Source: Kribbella italica (GTDB taxonomy: Bacteria; Actinomycetota; Actinomycetes; Propionibacteriales; Kribbellaceae). From it: a DNA stretch of 64,000 nucleotides. Under the pieces are notes generated by a model that worked only from the letters and a program-made list of their open reading frames with translations, was not told the origin of the DNA and did not search any database. Every line of letters begins with the position of its first letter. The stretch's first letter is position 1. Below, in pieces: positions 1 through 8,002 of the stretch. The DNA is taken from positions 4,650,001 to 4,714,000 of the forward strand of contig NZ_JACHMY010000001.1 of NCBI RefSeq assembly GCF_014205135.1. Reading direction: 5' to 3'. Made by a program: the position numbers and the translations under genes.

Positions 1-438
1 CGCGCGCAGCAGCATCGGCAGCTCGGCGGTCGGCGGGATCTCGACCTCGGCGGTCAGCACGTACAGCTCCCCGCTCAGCCGCGTCGTCAGATCCGTCACC
101 GTCCCACCGACCGAGGCGATCATCCGCGTCACCGCAGACACGATCCCCGGCCGATCCGCGCCGTGCACGCTCAGCAGGTACGGCGCACCGAGCGGTGCAT
201 GCGCGGTCTCCGGGCCCATCTCGCGCACCGTGATGACCAGCTCGCCGCGCAGCGGCTCCAGCGCCTCCTTGACCGGCGCGAACGGCCCGCTGCAGACGAT
301 CATCATCGCGAAGTGGCCGCGCAGCAGCGTCATCGTGGAGTCCTCGAGGTTCACCCCGACCTGGGCGAGCGCCTCGGTGACGTCGGCGATGATGCCCGGG
401 CGGTCGGGCCCGATCACGGTGACAGCGAGCTGGGTCAT
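1..438 (-). CDS. ACT-domain protein (GcvR-like), partial
   Basis: The reading frame starts at ATG 438 and stays open to base 1, so the C-terminus lies outside the window. The visible 146 residues hold two ACT-type segments. The first begins MTQLAVTVIGPDRPGIIADV and the second, near residue 83, begins LLSVHGADRPGIVSAVTRMI. Paired ACT modules with the DRPGI motif are typical of glycine-cleavage repressor-like (GcvR) or amino-acid-sensing proteins; they bind small ligands and carry no DNA-binding domain here. The gene is divergent from the histidine kinase at 631. The family is clear and the ligand cannot be told. Confidence 0.85.
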   Translation of the reverse strand, partial: MTQLAVTVIGPDRPGIIADVTEALAQVGVNLEDSTMTLLRGHFAMMIVCSGPFAPVKEALEPLRGELVITVREMGPETAHAPLGAPYLLSVHGADRPGIVSAVTRMIASVGGTVTDLTTRLSGELYVLTAEVEIPPTAELPMLLRA

Positions 439-617
439 GGGGCCTCCCGGCCTGGACTGAGGAGTGGACCGGAGCGGCGAGGGAAAGCCGGCAGGCCCCG
501 TGCCGGAGGCACGCGTTGGCAGAGCATGCCGGAACCGTACCCAACCGAAAGTCTCGACCTGACCCGACTTCGGTATCCGGACCGCCCGATCACGCCGTAC
601 GGCGGCCGCCGGCTCGC

Positions 618-623
618 TATCGT
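618..623 (+). promoter_or_regulatory. -10 box TATCGT of a leaderless transcript
   Basis: TATCGT is followed by 7 nt and then GTG 631. This spacing puts the transcription start at the start codon and supports a leaderless mRNA. No clear -35 was seen. Confidence 0.4.
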
Positions 624-630
624 CGGGGCT

Positions 631-1758
631 GTGGACAAGTCGCTCGGTCGCAAGCGCAGTGCCCGCGACTGGGTCGTCGACTCGGTCGCGTTCCTGCTCG
701 CGCTGCTGATCGGCGTGATCCTGTACGGCGAGAACGACACCGACCAGATCCCGCAGTGGCTGTTCGCGGCCGACTTCGTCAGCGGGATCGTGCTCTGCCT
801 GCTGCTGTGGTTCCGGCGGCGCTGGCCGATCCAGCTCGCGGTGCTGGCGGTCGTCATGACGATCTACTCCGAGACCGGCGGGATCGCGGCGCTGGTCCTC
901 ACGATGACCGTGGCCGTGTACTTCCGGTTCCGGGTGTCGCTGCTGATCGCCGCGCTGAACATCGTCAGCGTCGTGCTCTACTCCGTCGTCCGCGAGACCG
1001 AGGATCCCGGCGTGCTCGTGTACGCGACCGCCGTCCCGCTGTACTTCGGAGTGGTCGGGTGGGGCGCCTACATCCGCTCCCGTCGCCAGCTCGTTCAGAC
1101 TCTGCGCGAGCGGGCCGAGCGAGCCGAGGCAGTCGCCATGCTCGAGGCCGAGCAGGGCCAGCTCCGGGCGCGTGAGGAGATCGCGCGCGAGATGCACGAC
1201 GTCCTCGGGCACCGGTTGTCGCTGCTCAGCGTGCACGCCGGCGCGCTCGCGTACCGGCCCGACGCGTCGACCGAGGAGATCGCGGGTGCGGCGGAGATCA
1301 TCCGGTCGAGCGCGCACCAGGCGCTGCAGGACCTGCGCGAGGTGATCGGCGTACTGCGGGCGCCGGTCGGCGAGCTGCCGCAGCCGACCTTCGGCGACCT
1401 GCCGGTGCTGATCGAAGGCGCACAGCGGGCCGGCGTACCGGTGGAGCTGGAGCTCGACGCACCGGGTCCGTTGCCGGAGCACGTCGGGCGTACGGCGTAC
1501 CGGATCGTTCAGGAGGGGCTGACCAACGCGATGAAGCACGCGCCCGAGGAGCCGGTCCGCATCCGCGTGGTCGGGGCTCCGGGCAACGGCCTGACCGTTG
1601 ACGTGAGCAACCCCGCTCCGAAGGTCCGGCCCGGTGACCAGGGTCAGGGGCTCAAGGGTCTGCGCGAACGCGCGGCGCTCGTCGAGGGACGACTCGAGCA
1701 CGGCAGGACCCCAGAGGGCGACTTCCGGCTGTCTGCCTGGTTACCGTGGCCCTCATGA
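631..1758 (+). CDS. Sensor histidine kinase, DesK/NarX type
   Basis: Membrane sensor kinase of a two-component system. About 375 residues: several transmembrane segments in residues 14-150, a short coiled linker, then a HisKA_3 dimerisation helix with the phospho-acceptor in REMHDVLGH (His189) and a HATPase domain with N-box residue Asn299 in GLTNAMKHAP. The GTG at 631 is chosen because a -10-like TATCGT lies 7 nt upstream. An in-frame ATG at 526 would add 35 residues without a recognisable ribosome binding site. The stop codon overlaps the regulator start in ATGA, so the pair is translationally coupled. Stimulus unknown. Confidence 0.88.
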   Translation: MDKSLGRKRSARDWVVDSVAFLLALLIGVILYGENDTDQIPQWLFAADFVSGIVLCLLLWFRRRWPIQLAVLAVVMTIYSETGGIAALVLTMTVAVYFRFRVSLLIAALNIVSVVLYSVVRETEDPGVLVYATAVPLYFGVVGWGAYIRSRRQLVQTLRERAERAEAVAMLEAEQGQLRAREEIAREMHDVLGHRLSLLSVHAGALAYRPDASTEEIAGAAEIIRSSAHQALQDLREVIGVLRAPVGELPQPTFGDLPVLIEGAQRAGVPVELELDAPGPLPEHVGRTAYRIVQEGLTNAMKHAPEEPVRIRVVGAPGNGLTVDVSNPAPKVRPGDQGQGLKGLRERAALVEGRLEHGRTPEGDFRLSAWLPWPS

Positions 1759-2420
1759 CTATCCGGGTAGTGATCGTCGACGACGACCCGTTGCTGCGCG
1801 CCGGGCTCAAGCTGATGCTGGGCGGCGCGCCGGACATCCGGGTGGTCGCCGAGGCGGACGACGGGGCCGGGGTGCAGGCGCTGATCGACCGCGAGTCGCC
1901 GGACGTCGTGCTGATGGACATCCGGATGCCCGGCATCGACGGCCTGACCGCGACCGAGTCGGTCCGGTCCCGGCCGGGGGCGCCGGAGATCGTCATCCTG
2001 ACCACGTTCGACGCCGACGAGCACGTACTGCGCGCGCTCCGCGCGGGCGCGGCCGGGTTCATCCTCAAGGACACTCCCCCGGGCGAGATCGTCGAGTCCG
2101 TACGCCGGGTCGCGAACGGCCAGCCGGTGCTGTCACCGGCGGTGACCAAACGGTTGATCAGCCGGGTCGCGTCGTCCGGCCAGGACCTGCGCAAGAACCG
2201 CGCGGCGACCCGGCTGGAAGGACTGAACGACCGCGAGCGGGAGATCGCCGTCGCGGTCGGCGAGGGCAAGTCGAACGCCGAGATCAGCGCGACGCTCTAC
2301 CTGAGCGTCCCGACGGTCAAGACGCACGTGTCCCGGATCCTGACCAAGCTCGACCTGAACAACCGGGTGCAGATCGCCCTGCTCGTGCACGACGCCGGTT
2401 TCCTGGACGACAGCCGCTGA
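1755..2420 (+). CDS. NarL/LuxR-family response regulator
   Basis: 221 residues. The receiver domain (about 1-120) has acidic pocket VDDD at 8-11, phospho-acceptor Asp55 in LMDIRMPG, Thr in LTTF and Lys in LKD. The C-terminal LuxR-type helix-turn-helix spans about 154-208 (LNDREREIAVAVGEGKSNAE, then VPTVKTHVSRIL). The ATG at 1755 overlaps the kinase TGA; a GTG at 1746 is an alternative. It is the partner of the upstream kinase. Its targets are not evident, though the adjacent GH92 gene is co-oriented. Confidence 0.92.
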   Translation: MTIRVVIVDDDPLLRAGLKLMLGGAPDIRVVAEADDGAGVQALIDRESPDVVLMDIRMPGIDGLTATESVRSRPGAPEIVILTTFDADEHVLRALRAGAAGFILKDTPPGEIVESVRRVANGQPVLSPAVTKRLISRVASSGQDLRKNRAATRLEGLNDREREIAVAVGEGKSNAEISATLYLSVPTVKTHVSRILTKLDLNNRVQIALLVHDAGFLDDSR

Positions 2421-2483
2421 TCACCCGCACGTCACTGTTCCGGTTTAGCCTGAGGAAGTCCGTCCGCCCACGGAAGGTTCCCC

Positions 2484-4910
2484 ATGCGTCGCGTCGTTGC
2501 CGCCGTCACCGGTCTGGCCCTGCTCCTGCCCGCACTCCCGGCCCAGGCCCGGCCCACCTGGGAGCCCGGCGCCTCGGAGCGGACCGCCCCGGGGTCGGCC
2601 GCCCAACTCCCGCAGCCGACCGGGGCTTCCGGCGGGCGGTTCGATCCCGCCGCCTCCGTCGACCCGCTGATCGGCTCGGCCCGTGACGGCAACACCTGGC
2701 CGGGCGCGGTCCGCCCGTTCGGGATGATCTCGTGGAGCCCGACCAGCACCCGCGGCGACCAGACCAGCACCGGCGCCGCGAACGGCTACCAGTACGACAC
2801 CACGCGGGTCCGCGGCTTCAGCCTCACCCACGTCAACGGCGCCGGCTGCAACCCGGGCGCGGCCGGCGACGTACCGATCCTTCCGTACGCCGGTGCGGTC
2901 GACTCCTCGCCGACGGCGGACACGAAGGACGCCAAGTACGCGAGCAACTTCAGCCACGCGAACGAGAAGGCAGTCCCCGGCCGCTACACGGTCAAGCTCG
3001 ACAACGGCGTCCAGACCGATCTCGCCGTGACCACCCGCGCGGGCCTCGGCGACTTCACCTTCCCGGCCGGCCAGGCCGCGAACCTGCTCTTCCGGACGTC
3101 GAACTCGCTGAACGGCAGCGAGGACGCCGAGATCACCATCGACGCCAAGCGCCGCAAGGTCACCGGCTCGGTGCTCACCGGCGCGTTCTGCGGCCGTCGC
3201 GCGAACGGCGGCATCAACAACCGCAAGACCTACTACCGGCTCTACTTCACCGCGTCCTTCGACCAGCCGATCGTTGCCAACGGCACCTGGAAGGACGCGA
3301 CGCTGACGCCGGGCAGCACGCACACCACCGGCGGCGAGGGCTACGCGACCGGCGCCGACCGAGCCGGCAAGGGCTCCGGCGGGTACGTGACCTTCAAGCC
3401 CGGCGCCAAGGTCCGCACCCGGATCGGCATCTCGTACGTGAGCCTGGCCGGTGCCGAGCGCAACCTCTCGACCGAGCTCGAGCCGCGCGCTTCCGTCGAC
3501 AAGGTCGCCGCCGACGGCTACCGGGCGTGGAACAAGGAACTCCAGGACGTCAAGATCACCGGCGGCACCGACGCCCAGCGGACCACCTTCTACACCGCGC
3601 TCTACCACGCGTACCTGCAGCCGAACATCTTCAACGACGTCGACGGTAGGTATCTCGGCAGCGACCAGCAGATCCACCGGATCGCGCGCGGCCAGAAGGC
3701 GCAGTACGGAACGTTCTCCGGCTGGGACCAGTACCGCGCGCACATCCAGCTCCTCGCGCTGCTGAAGCCGGACATCGCGGGCGACTTCGCGCAGTCCCTG
3801 TACGGCTTCGCGCAGCAGAACAACGGGATCTGGGACCGCTGGCTGCACAACAACGGCGCCACGCACGTGATGACCGGCGACCCGGCCGCGCCGACGCTGG
3901 CCACCTTCGCGGCGATGGGGGTCCGCAACTTCGATGCCCGCGGCGCCTATGCCTCTCTGTTGCACCAGGCAACCGTGCAGAACGCCGAGGCCGAGAACGA
4001 CGGCGGGTGCCCGGGGCAATGCACCGGGCAACGACCGGCGCTGGACACGTACGTGGCCAAGCACTACGCGCCGCAGGACGCCTGCCACTGCTGGGGCGGC
4101 GCCGCCGAGACACTCGAGAACTCGCTCGCCGACTACTCGCTCGGCCAGTGGGCTCAGCGGCTCGGCCTCGACTCGACCGCGCTGAACGACCGCGGGACCT
4201 GGTGGAAGAACACCTTCGACCCGGCCGTCGGCTACCAGCGCGCCCGGCTGAGCGACGGCACCTGGCAGCCCGGCTTCACCCCGTCGACCGATGTCGGCTT
4301 CGCGCAGGGCTCCAGCGCGACGTACACGTGGATGGTCCCGCAGGACGTCTCCGGCCTGGCGACCGCGATGAACGGTCAGGCGATTCCGCGGCTCGACGCC
4401 TTCTTCCACGACGAGGCCGGCAACTGGGCGGTCAAGGGTGGCAGCGCGCTGCGCTACGACCCGACGAACGAGCCCGGCCTGCACGCGCCGTGGCTCTACA
4501 ACGGGCTCGGCGAGGCGTGGAAGACGCAGGCGACGACGCGTGAGATCGTCGACACCGTGTACGGCGTGGGCCCGTCCGGGCTGCCCGGCAACGACGACCT
4601 CGGCACGCTGTCGGCCTGGTACGTCTTCGCCGCGATCGGCCTGTTCCCGCAGACGCCGGGCCGGGCCGAGCTGCTGGTCGGGAGCCCGCTGTTCCCGAAG
4701 GTCGAGATCAAGCGCAGCAACGGCGTACGGCTGACGGTGAACGCGCCGCGGACCTCGGACACCAACCAGTACGTCGAGTCGCTGGCCCTGAACGGTCGTC
4801 AGCGGGCGGAGTCCTGGCTCCCCGAGTCGTTCATCACCCGCGGCGGCCGCATCGACGTACGGATGGGAGCGGCTCCCACCGGATGGGGAACCGCTCCCGT
4901 CGATCACTAG
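2484..4910 (+). CDS. Secreted GH92 alpha-mannosidase-like glycosidase
   Basis: 808 residues with a Sec signal peptide (positive start, hydrophobic core, cleavage near AQA-RP at 22-24). GH92 family features are visible: the N-terminal lectin-like beta domain with DPLIGS and WPGAVRPFGM, then the (alpha/alpha)6 catalytic domain. The general acid is expected in TNEPGLH (Glu663) and the general base in LPGNDDLG (Asp704/Asp705), by family knowledge. GH92 enzymes are calcium-dependent exo-alpha-mannosidases acting on N-glycan or yeast mannan. A GGAAGG ribosome site lies before ATG 2484, and a TAGCCT -10 candidate about 35 nt upstream. No carbohydrate-binding module is seen. The stop overlaps the stop of the convergent ndh gene within CTAG. 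Confidence 0.93.
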   Translation: MRRVVAAVTGLALLLPALPAQARPTWEPGASERTAPGSAAQLPQPTGASGGRFDPAASVDPLIGSARDGNTWPGAVRPFGMISWSPTSTRGDQTSTGAANGYQYDTTRVRGFSLTHVNGAGCNPGAAGDVPILPYAGAVDSSPTADTKDAKYASNFSHANEKAVPGRYTVKLDNGVQTDLAVTTRAGLGDFTFPAGQAANLLFRTSNSLNGSEDAEITIDAKRRKVTGSVLTGAFCGRRANGGINNRKTYYRLYFTASFDQPIVANGTWKDATLTPGSTHTTGGEGYATGADRAGKGSGGYVTFKPGAKVRTRIGISYVSLAGAERNLSTELEPRASVDKVAADGYRAWNKELQDVKITGGTDAQRTTFYTALYHAYLQPNIFNDVDGRYLGSDQQIHRIARGQKAQYGTFSGWDQYRAHIQLLALLKPDIAGDFAQSLYGFAQQNNGIWDRWLHNNGATHVMTGDPAAPTLATFAAMGVRNFDARGAYASLLHQATVQNAEAENDGGCPGQCTGQRPALDTYVAKHYAPQDACHCWGGAAETLENSLADYSLGQWAQRLGLDSTALNDRGTWWKNTFDPAVGYQRARLSDGTWQPGFTPSTDVGFAQGSSATYTWMVPQDVSGLATAMNGQAIPRLDAFFHDEAGNWAVKGGSALRYDPTNEPGLHAPWLYNGLGEAWKTQATTREIVDTVYGVGPSGLPGNDDLGTLSAWYVFAAIGLFPQTPGRAELLVGSPLFPKVEIKRSNGVRLTVNAPRTSDTNQYVESLALNGRQRAESWLPESFITRGGRIDVRMGAAPTGWGTAPVDH

Positions 4911-6214
4911 CTGTTGGTCGCCCGGCGGAACTCCTCGTTGGGCATCTGCAGACTGCCGAGGCTGGTGACCTCGCGCCGGAAGAACAGCGCGAGGGTCCAG
5001 TCGAGGATGACGCGGGCCTTGCGGTTGAAGGTGGGGACGCGGGACACGTGGTAGGTCCGGTGCAGGAACCAGGCCGGCCAGCCCTTCACCTTCACGCCGT
5101 ACAGCTGAGCGACGCCCTTGTGCAGGCCGAGGCTCGCGACCGATCCGACGTACTTGTGCTTGTAGTCCTGCGGCTGCTGCCCGTCGACCACCCGGAGGAT
5201 GTTCGCGGCGAGCCGGTTGGCCTGCCGTACGGCGTGCTGCGCGTTCGGCGCGCAGTACGCACCGGTCTCCGACGTCAGGTCCGGTACGGCGGCGTTGTCT
5301 CCGGCCGACCAGGCGTCGTCCAGACCCTCGATCCGCAGGTCGGCGCGGCACTTGACGCGGCCCTTCTCGTCCAGCGGGAAGTCGGTCCTCGCCAGCTGCG
5401 GGTTGGCCTTCACACCGGCGGTCCAGACGATCGTGTCGGCGTCGAACTCCTCGCCGTCGCTCAGGATCACGTGACCCTTCTCGCAGGACTCCAGCCGGGT
5501 CTCGAGCTTGATGTCCATGTTGCGCTTGCGCAGCACGTCGACCGTGTACTGGCCGAGGTCGGGCCCGACCTCGGGCAGGATCCGGTTGGTCGCCTCGACC
5601 AGCACCCAGCGCATGTCATCGGCCTGGATGTTGTCGTAGTACCGGGTGGCGTAGCGGGCCATGTCCTCCAGCTCCGCGAACGCCTCGACCCCGGCGTACC
5701 CGCCGCCGACGAAGACGAAGGTCAGCGCGGCCTTGCGCAGCACCGGGTCGGGCTGGGACGCGGCCACGTCGAGCCGGTCCAGCACCTTGTTGCGCAGCGC
5801 GATCGCCTCTTCGACGTTCTTGAACCCGGTGGCCTCCTCGGCCAGCCCCGGGATCGGCAGCGTCCGTGCGATCGAGCCGAGCGCGACCACGATCTGGTCG
5901 TACGCCAGTTCGTAGTCCGGGCCCTCCTCGGGCATCACCTTGGCGACCTTGTGCGCGTGATCGATACTCGTCACCCGCCCGGTCACCACCCGGCAGCCCT
6001 TGAGCGTCTTCCGCAGCGGCACCACCACGTGCCGCGGCTCCACCGAGCCGGCCGCCGCCTCGGGCAGGAACGGCTGGTACGTCATCACCGACCGGGGATC
6101 GACCACGGTGACCCGGATCTTGCCCCGCCGAGCGGCCTTGCGCAGGCCGTACGCGGTGTACATCCCGACGTAACCGCCTCCGACGACAAGGATGTGCGGT
6201 ACCTGGGCTGTCAT
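4907..6214 (-). CDS. ndh: Type II NADH dehydrogenase (NDH-2)
   Basis: 435-residue single-subunit flavoprotein that oxidises NADH and reduces quinone at the cytoplasmic membrane without proton pumping. The FAD-binding Rossmann motif is VGGGYVG at 11-17, and the NADH-binding fold FVFVGGGYAGVE lies near residue 170. The C-terminal FAD contact is WSAGDNAAVPD. The C-terminal 60 residues are basic and aromatic, as in membrane-associating NDH-2. Start ATG 6214 is preferred because AGGGAGAG lies 8-9 nt upstream; a longer frame to 6250 exists. A Rex-like operator lies upstream. Confidence 0.92.
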   Translation of the reverse strand: MTAQVPHILVVGGGYVGMYTAYGLRKAARRGKIRVTVVDPRSVMTYQPFLPEAAAGSVEPRHVVVPLRKTLKGCRVVTGRVTSIDHAHKVAKVMPEEGPDYELAYDQIVVALGSIARTLPIPGLAEEATGFKNVEEAIALRNKVLDRLDVAASQPDPVLRKAALTFVFVGGGYAGVEAFAELEDMARYATRYYDNIQADDMRWVLVEATNRILPEVGPDLGQYTVDVLRKRNMDIKLETRLESCEKGHVILSDGEEFDADTIVWTAGVKANPQLARTDFPLDEKGRVKCRADLRIEGLDDAWSAGDNAAVPDLTSETGAYCAPNAQHAVRQANRLAANILRVVDGQQPQDYKHKYVGSVASLGLHKGVAQLYGVKVKGWPAWFLHRTYHVSRVPTFNRKARVILDWTLALFFRREVTSLGSLQMPNEEFRRATNS

Positions 6215-6270
6215 GTCGCTCACTCTCCCTGAGTGCGAACTCGACTTCATGTCCCCTTCAGGTTACGGGC

Positions 6271-6288
6271 TCGTGAAAACTTTCACAA
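6271..6288 (-). promoter_or_regulatory. Rex-type operator upstream of ndh
   Basis: TCGTGAA-AACT-TTCACAA differs at one base from the Rex operator consensus TTGTGAA-N4-TTCACAA and includes the perfect palindrome GTGAAAACTTTCAC (6273-6286). It lies 57-74 bp before the ndh start. Rex represses respiratory genes until NADH rises; ndh is a known Rex target in streptomycetes. Confidence 0.6.
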
Positions 6289-6347
6289 ACCCTCTGACGG
6301 GTGATCTCGCCCACCGGAATCTCACTCCTGAGAGGGACTCATGAGCC

Positions 6348-7190
6348 TTAGTGTGCGGCCTGTACCCCGGCCAGCGTCATCGCACGCGCCAGGATCTCGT
6401 CCTGCATCCGCTCGGTCAGCTTCCCGGTGAAGGTGTTCTGCTGACTGGGGTGGAAACTGCCCATCACCGTCACCTCGGTGTCGCCGACCGGTACGACGTA
6501 CTCGACCCCGTGCCCGAACTTCGCCCGCGGCTTGGGCACGACCCCGCCCAGCCCTTCCAACGCGCCGAGCAGCACGTCGAACCCGAACTTCCCCAGACAA
6601 ACGATCACCCTGGTACTCGGCAAGACCAGTTCCAGCTCCCGCCGGAACCACGGATTACAGGTGTCCCGCTCCTCCGGCGTCGGTTTGTTGGCCGGCGGCG
6701 CACACCGCACGGCCGCGATCATCCGCGCATGCCGCAGTTCCAGCCCGTCCCCCGCATGCTCGCTGGTCGGCTGATTCGCCAGCCCCACCCGGTCAAGCGA
6801 AGCAAACAACCAGTCCCCCGACCGATCCCCCGTAAACACCCTCCCGGTCCGGTTACCCCCGTTGGCAGCCGGCGCCAACCCGGCAATCACAATCCTCGGC
6901 TCTAGATCTCCCCACCCTGCAATCGGTCGCCCCCAGTAGGGCTGATCGGCAAACGACTTCCGCTTGACCCGAGCCACGTCCTCCCGCCACTCCACCAACC
7001 GAGGACAAGCGCTACACACAGACACCCGAGCATCGATCTCAGCCAGCCCGTCGACCCGCGAGAGCTCCACAACCTCCGCCGAGCTGTGCGCCACCGGCGT
7101 ATCCCCCACCGCCGGATCCTCCGGCCACCCCGTCCCCGCCGGCACCGGACTCTCGAACAACTGACCAGTCAGGGGATGCGGAAGCTTCAT
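6348..7190 (-). CDS. Family 5 uracil-DNA glycosylase (UDGb)
   Basis: 280 residues. Removes uracil and other deaminated bases from DNA. Four cysteines that fit the 4Fe-4S cluster are Cys59 and Cys62 (CSACP), Cys163 (VRCAPP) and Cys178 (DTCNPW). The active-site motif GLAPAANGGNRTGRVFTGD is at 104-122; Ala rather than Asp/Asn in the catalytic position is typical of family 5. The C-terminal motif SFHPSQQNTFTGKL contacts the substrate. Start ATG 7190 is supported by the -10 box TAGTCT 6 nt upstream. GAGGAG just before the ATG could act as a ribosome site if transcription starts further upstream. Confidence 0.93.
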   Translation of the reverse strand: MKLPHPLTGQLFESPVPAGTGWPEDPAVGDTPVAHSSAEVVELSRVDGLAEIDARVSVCSACPRLVEWREDVARVKRKSFADQPYWGRPIAGWGDLEPRIVIAGLAPAANGGNRTGRVFTGDRSGDWLFASLDRVGLANQPTSEHAGDGLELRHARMIAAVRCAPPANKPTPEERDTCNPWFRRELELVLPSTRVIVCLGKFGFDVLLGALEGLGGVVPKPRAKFGHGVEYVVPVGDTEVTVMGSFHPSQQNTFTGKLTERMQDEILARAMTLAGVQAAH

Positions 7191-7196
7191 CTCCTC

Positions 7197-7202
7197 AGAC
7201 TA
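7197..7202 (-). promoter_or_regulatory. -10 box TAGTCT before the UDGb gene
   Basis: TAGTCT, 6 nt, ATG 7190 on the minus strand. This is the same leaderless arrangement seen repeatedly in the window. Confidence 0.4.
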
Positions 7203-7464
7203 GTGAAGGGTCTGCTGTGCACCAGACCTCGGCTTCGGCGATGAAGGCGGTGGACATCGCTCACCGAGGTGAGGTGCCGATTGAACTCGTCACCCAGCCA
7301 GGCGCCGAGAGCGGGGTCCGGGACGATGGTGCGGATCCGGTCCGGCGTACAGGGTGACGCAGGGATTCGCGCCCATGAGTCGGAGGGTCATTCGAGGTAC
7401 TTCACCAGGGGCCTGGGGCACGGCGGGCGAGCGATGATTGAGGTCGGCGACGGGAGGAGGGGTC
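7203..7464. other. Intergenic spacer, no secure gene
   Basis: 262 bp between the UDGb start and the next gene. A minus-strand frame without a start codon (ending TGA at 7187) contains TPDRIRTIVPDPALGAWLGD and looks protein-like. It may be the tail of a lost gene whose stop overlapped the UDGb start. Nothing else is recognised. Confidence 0.25.
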
Positions 7465-7959
7465 ATGGAGCCGGCTGACGGCGAACGTCGGGCTGCGCAC
7501 GCGGTGTACGTCAGGTTCGCGCCTTGTGGGTCGCGCATCACCTTGAGACCGGATCCCGGGCTGCCACTGGAGCTTGTCTCGGCCACGCCTCTGCGGCTGA
7601 GGGAGGCTGACCATCCTGACTATGCGTACGCCGACCTGTCGGTGCGGAACCGCTCGCAGGCGCCGGTTTCCGTTCTGACCTCGCGAAGTGGCGCCCGGAT
7701 GGCCATCTGCAAAGACGGTGTGGTTGTCGCGAGGCCTGGTGGGTCGCGGGCTGTTGGGTCGGCGTACACGATCGCGGCGGGCGAGGCGCGCGACCACAGG
7801 GCGACGGTTGGGCTGATCGGATGCAATCCCGAGGAGCGACTGAAGCCCGGCGACTACCAGTTGCATGCGCTGCAGCAGTTCATGTTTGTCGACCGCGACG
7901 GCGTACCTGGCGAGTCGATGCTGGTGTACGGCGGGCCGTGGGACATCGAGCTCGGTTGA
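7465..7959 (+). CDS. Hypothetical protein
   Basis: 164 residues from ATG 7465, which has the strong site GGAGGAGGGG 2-8 nt upstream. No signal peptide or membrane segment. The sequence is beta-rich with a charged start and two cysteines (CGSRI near residue 21, IGCNP near 121). The central part (YADLSVRNRSQAPVSVLTSR) resembles an immunoglobulin-like fold such as those in BsuPI or DUF4232-type proteins, but I do not recognise a family with certainty. It stands alone between divergent and convergent neighbours. Confidence 0.75.
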   Translation: MEPADGERRAAHAVYVRFAPCGSRITLRPDPGLPLELVSATPLRLREADHPDYAYADLSVRNRSQAPVSVLTSRSGARMAICKDGVVVARPGGSRAVGSAYTIAAGEARDHRATVGLIGCNPEERLKPGDYQLHALQQFMFVDRDGVPGESMLVYGGPWDIELG

Positions 7960-8002
7960 CTGCCGCCAGGCTCCGAGGCCAGCGGCAGTCAACCTGGGAG
8001 AT

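Noticed and set aside
2445-5351. 968-codon open frame on the minus strand over the GH92 gene
   Set aside because: Arg/Val/Gly-rich translation without any motif, antisense to a gene with signal peptide and GH92 catalytic residues.
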